DNA of 23,904 nt from JBKJUK01 sp046590705 (GTDB lineage: Bacteria > Acidobacteriota > Thermoanaerobaculia > Gp7-AA8). Of this stretch, positions 22,678 through 23,904 are shown one piece after another; position 1 is the first letter of the stretch; every line of letters begins with the position of its first letter. The notes beneath the pieces are model-generated. The model did not search any database, was not told the DNA's origin, and saw nothing but the letters and a program-made list of their open reading frames with translations. The stretch is taken from positions 1 through 23,904 of the forward strand of contig JBKJUK010000246.1 of assembly GCA_046590705.1 (NCBI GenBank), in the 5' to 3' direction. The translations under genes and the position numbers were made by a program.

Positions 22678-23748
22678 ATGAAAATACTGCGCCTGATTCT
22701 GCCCGCTATAAGTCTGATGATCGCACAGGCCATGTCAGGCCAATGGCTCACCAACGGCACCAGCATTTACTACAACGGCGGCAGAGTGGGGATCGGAACC
22801 AGCGCCCCTAGCAATGCGCTGCATGTAGTCGACCCAGTGAATCAGGGAGTGGGCATCTTCCAGAATCCGAACGAGCGAATTGTATTGGGCGTCGACGGAA
22901 GCGGCGGATACCTGCAGTCAGATGGCATCAACTTCAGCTTCTTTGCCGGTAGCAAGCGTGTACTTTTTGGAAGCAGCGCGAACGGCCACGTTGGTATTGG
23001 CACGACCACCCCGTTTGCGCCACTAACTGTGTTCGGCGGTTCGACTACCGATACGGCTGTGTATGGTTTATCTGACCATTCCTCTGGAACCGGAGTTTTC
23101 GGTGGTGTGACCGCCGGCGGCACGAATACGTCCGGAGTCTATGGAGTTGCTTTGGGCTCAGGAAAAGGGGTCCTCGGTTTCAGTGAAGCAGGCGTTGGAG
23201 TTCAAGGCAGGACGGGTACCGGTCTGGCAGGACATTTTCAAGGCAACGTTCAAATCATCGGAAGTGTTTCTAAAAGCAGCGGGACCTTCAAAATCGATCA
23301 TCCCCTGGACCCTGAAAACAAGTATCTCTATCACTCCTTCGTCGAGTCGCCCGACATGATGAACATCTACAAAGGCAACGTGGTGCTCGATGCCAGCGGC
23401 TCCGCCGTGGTCACCATGCCCGCATATTTCGAGGCACTGAATCGCGAGTTCGGATACCAGCTCACCTGCCTTGGTGGTTACTCACCGGTTTACGTGGCAT
23501 CGAAGATCGCAGGGAACCAGTTTGTGATTGCCGGGGGACAGGCCGGCCTCGAAGTCTCCTGGCATGTCACCGGAACCCGGCAGGATAAGTATGCGGAAAT
23601 GCACCGCGTGCAGGTGGAAGAAGACAAGCCGGCTGAAGATCGCGGCTTTTACCTGCATCCCGAGGCCTTCGGGAAGTCCACTCAACAGATCATCCCCAGT
23701 TTGCGCGTGAATGCCTCCGTAAAGGAGAAGTTCCGGTCACGCGAATAG
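22678..23748 (+). CDS. Array copy 7: secreted VGIGT-motif protein, divergent core
   Basis: The ATG at 22678 has AAAGGAA upstream and gives 356 residues with signal peptide MKILRLILPAISLMIAQAMSG before QWLTNG. A 29-codon upstream extension is rejected. The signal peptide resembles copy 3. It is the shortest intact copy and has the most different core (LTVFGGSTTDTAVYGLSDHS, GTGVFGGVTAGG, SGVYGVALGSGKGVLG), rich in GV-Y/F/L-G repeats instead of the ADAGIGYG segment of the others. N-terminal substitutions include NERIVLGVDG and GHVGIGTTTP. The C-terminal module is conventional, and the tail is KEKFRSRE. It follows copy 6 by 112 bases with no terminator between. Confidence 0.9.
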   Translation: MKILRLILPAISLMIAQAMSGQWLTNGTSIYYNGGRVGIGTSAPSNALHVVDPVNQGVGIFQNPNERIVLGVDGSGGYLQSDGINFSFFAGSKRVLFGSSANGHVGIGTTTPFAPLTVFGGSTTDTAVYGLSDHSSGTGVFGGVTAGGTNTSGVYGVALGSGKGVLGFSEAGVGVQGRTGTGLAGHFQGNVQIIGSVSKSSGTFKIDHPLDPENKYLYHSFVESPDMMNIYKGNVVLDASGSAVVTMPAYFEALNREFGYQLTCLGGYSPVYVASKIAGNQFVIAGGQAGLEVSWHVTGTRQDKYAEMHRVQVEEDKPAEDRGFYLHPEAFGKSTQQIIPSLRVNASVKEKFRSRE

Positions 23749-23811
23749 ATCTCAAACCTCAACGGCCCATTCGCTGCGTCGATTCGAAGAAGCAGCAACA
23801 GTTGTCGCTGG

Positions 23812-23904
23812 CTTTCGTCGAGTCGACCGACATGGATGAACGTCTATCGGGGCCGGGTGGTGCTCGATGCCAGCGGCTCTGCCGTCGTCGCCATGCCGGA
23901 GTAT
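23812..23904 (+). pseudogene. 5'-truncated fragment of an eighth array copy
   Basis: From about 23812 the sequence matches the conserved C-terminal module (SFVES, DMMNVYRG, VVLDASGSAVVAMP), most like copy 3, and continues to the window edge. It lacks everything upstream: no signal peptide, VGIGT modules or core, and no ribosome site. A one-base insertion (ACATGGATGAAC where the others have ACATGATGAAC, about 23834) also breaks the frame. It is a decayed or partial copy; how far it continues cannot be seen. Confidence 0.8.

Larger units (their letters stand above)
14487..23904 (+). repeat. Tandem array of paralogous secreted-protein genes
   Basis: Seven direct gene copies (one frameshifted) and the start of an eighth fragment fill this region. 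Shared architecture in copy 1 numbering: signal peptide 1-22 ending in an Ala-x-Ala-like site; QWLTNGTSIYYNGGRVGIGT; a second VGIGTTSP at about 106-113; a variable glycine-rich core at about 120-205; then a conserved module from GTFKIDHPLDPENKYLYHSF (213 onward) to RGFYLHPEAF; and a short basic tail. The 'VGIGT-x-x-P-x-x-x-L-x-V' motif recurs in fibre-like and adhesin-like secreted proteins. I recognise the C-terminal module only as a recurring unnamed domain and cannot assign a function. Confidence 0.93.

Noticed and set aside
14487..23748. Prophage tail-fibre genes
   Set aside because: The VGIGT motif occurs in fibre-like proteins, but every copy has a Sec signal peptide and no phage structural or lysis genes are present.
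14487..23904. CRISPR array
   Set aside because: Repeats are gene-sized and coding; no short regularly spaced repeats were seen.

Overview
The window reads as a chromosomal surface-polysaccharide locus of a moderately GC-rich Gram-negative bacterium. It is followed, on the opposite strand, by a tandem family of secreted proteins. The sequence alone does not fix the phylum. The combination of a MarR-type EPS-associated regulator, WbpB/WbpD/WbpE-like and WbpG/HisH2/HisF2-like enzymes, 'VGIGTxxP' secreted proteins and GTCATTCCGA-type intergenic repeats recalls Acidobacteriota or Gemmatimonadota-like environmental bacteria, but this is a weak inference.

Region 1 (1-14034, minus strand, read from right to left) is one long, tightly packed operon. 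It starts with a small winged-helix regulator. Next come WbpB-, WbpD- and WbpE-like enzymes that turn a UDP-N-acetylhexosaminuronic acid into a 2,3-diacetamido sugar, an NAD-dependent sugar epimerase, a second DegT/DnrJ aminotransferase, an AsnB-type amidotransferase and a WecD-like N-acyltransferase. HisH2, HisF2 and WbpG follow, the glutamine-driven trio that makes acetamidino sugars. Last are a GT4-like glycosyltransferase, a Wzx-type flippase and the start of a membrane protein (possible polymerase) that leaves the window. Most junctions are ATGA or TGATG overlaps or gaps of about 0-45 bases. The UDP-GlcNAc 6-dehydrogenase (WbpA) and 2-epimerase (WbpI) steps are not in this window.

Region 2 (14035-14486) is the divergent intergenic space. 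It holds a candidate operon promoter, a 15-bp palindrome centred on the regulator start codon, and one copy of a dispersed repeat.

Region 3 (14487-23904, plus strand) is a tandem array of seven paralogous genes of about 356-369 codons, plus the 5'-truncated start of an eighth. Each encodes a Sec signal peptide, a near-invariant N-terminal module with two VGIGT-x-x-P motifs, a variable glycine-rich core, a strongly conserved C-terminal module (GTFKIDHPLDPENKYLYHSF) and a short basic tail. Copy 6 is frameshifted. N- and C-terminal halves group the copies differently, so the family looks recombined. The array is broken up by two hairpin terminators (after copies 3 and 5) and two matching promoter candidates (before copies 4 and 6), which suggests units 1/2-3, 4-5 and 6-7. 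A roughly 700-base spacer between copies 5 and 6 carries the second copy of the dispersed repeat.

Taken together, the operon probably builds and exports a polysaccharide carrying amidino and perhaps amide sugars. The array supplies a set of diversified secreted or surface proteins. A functional link between the two is inference from position only.
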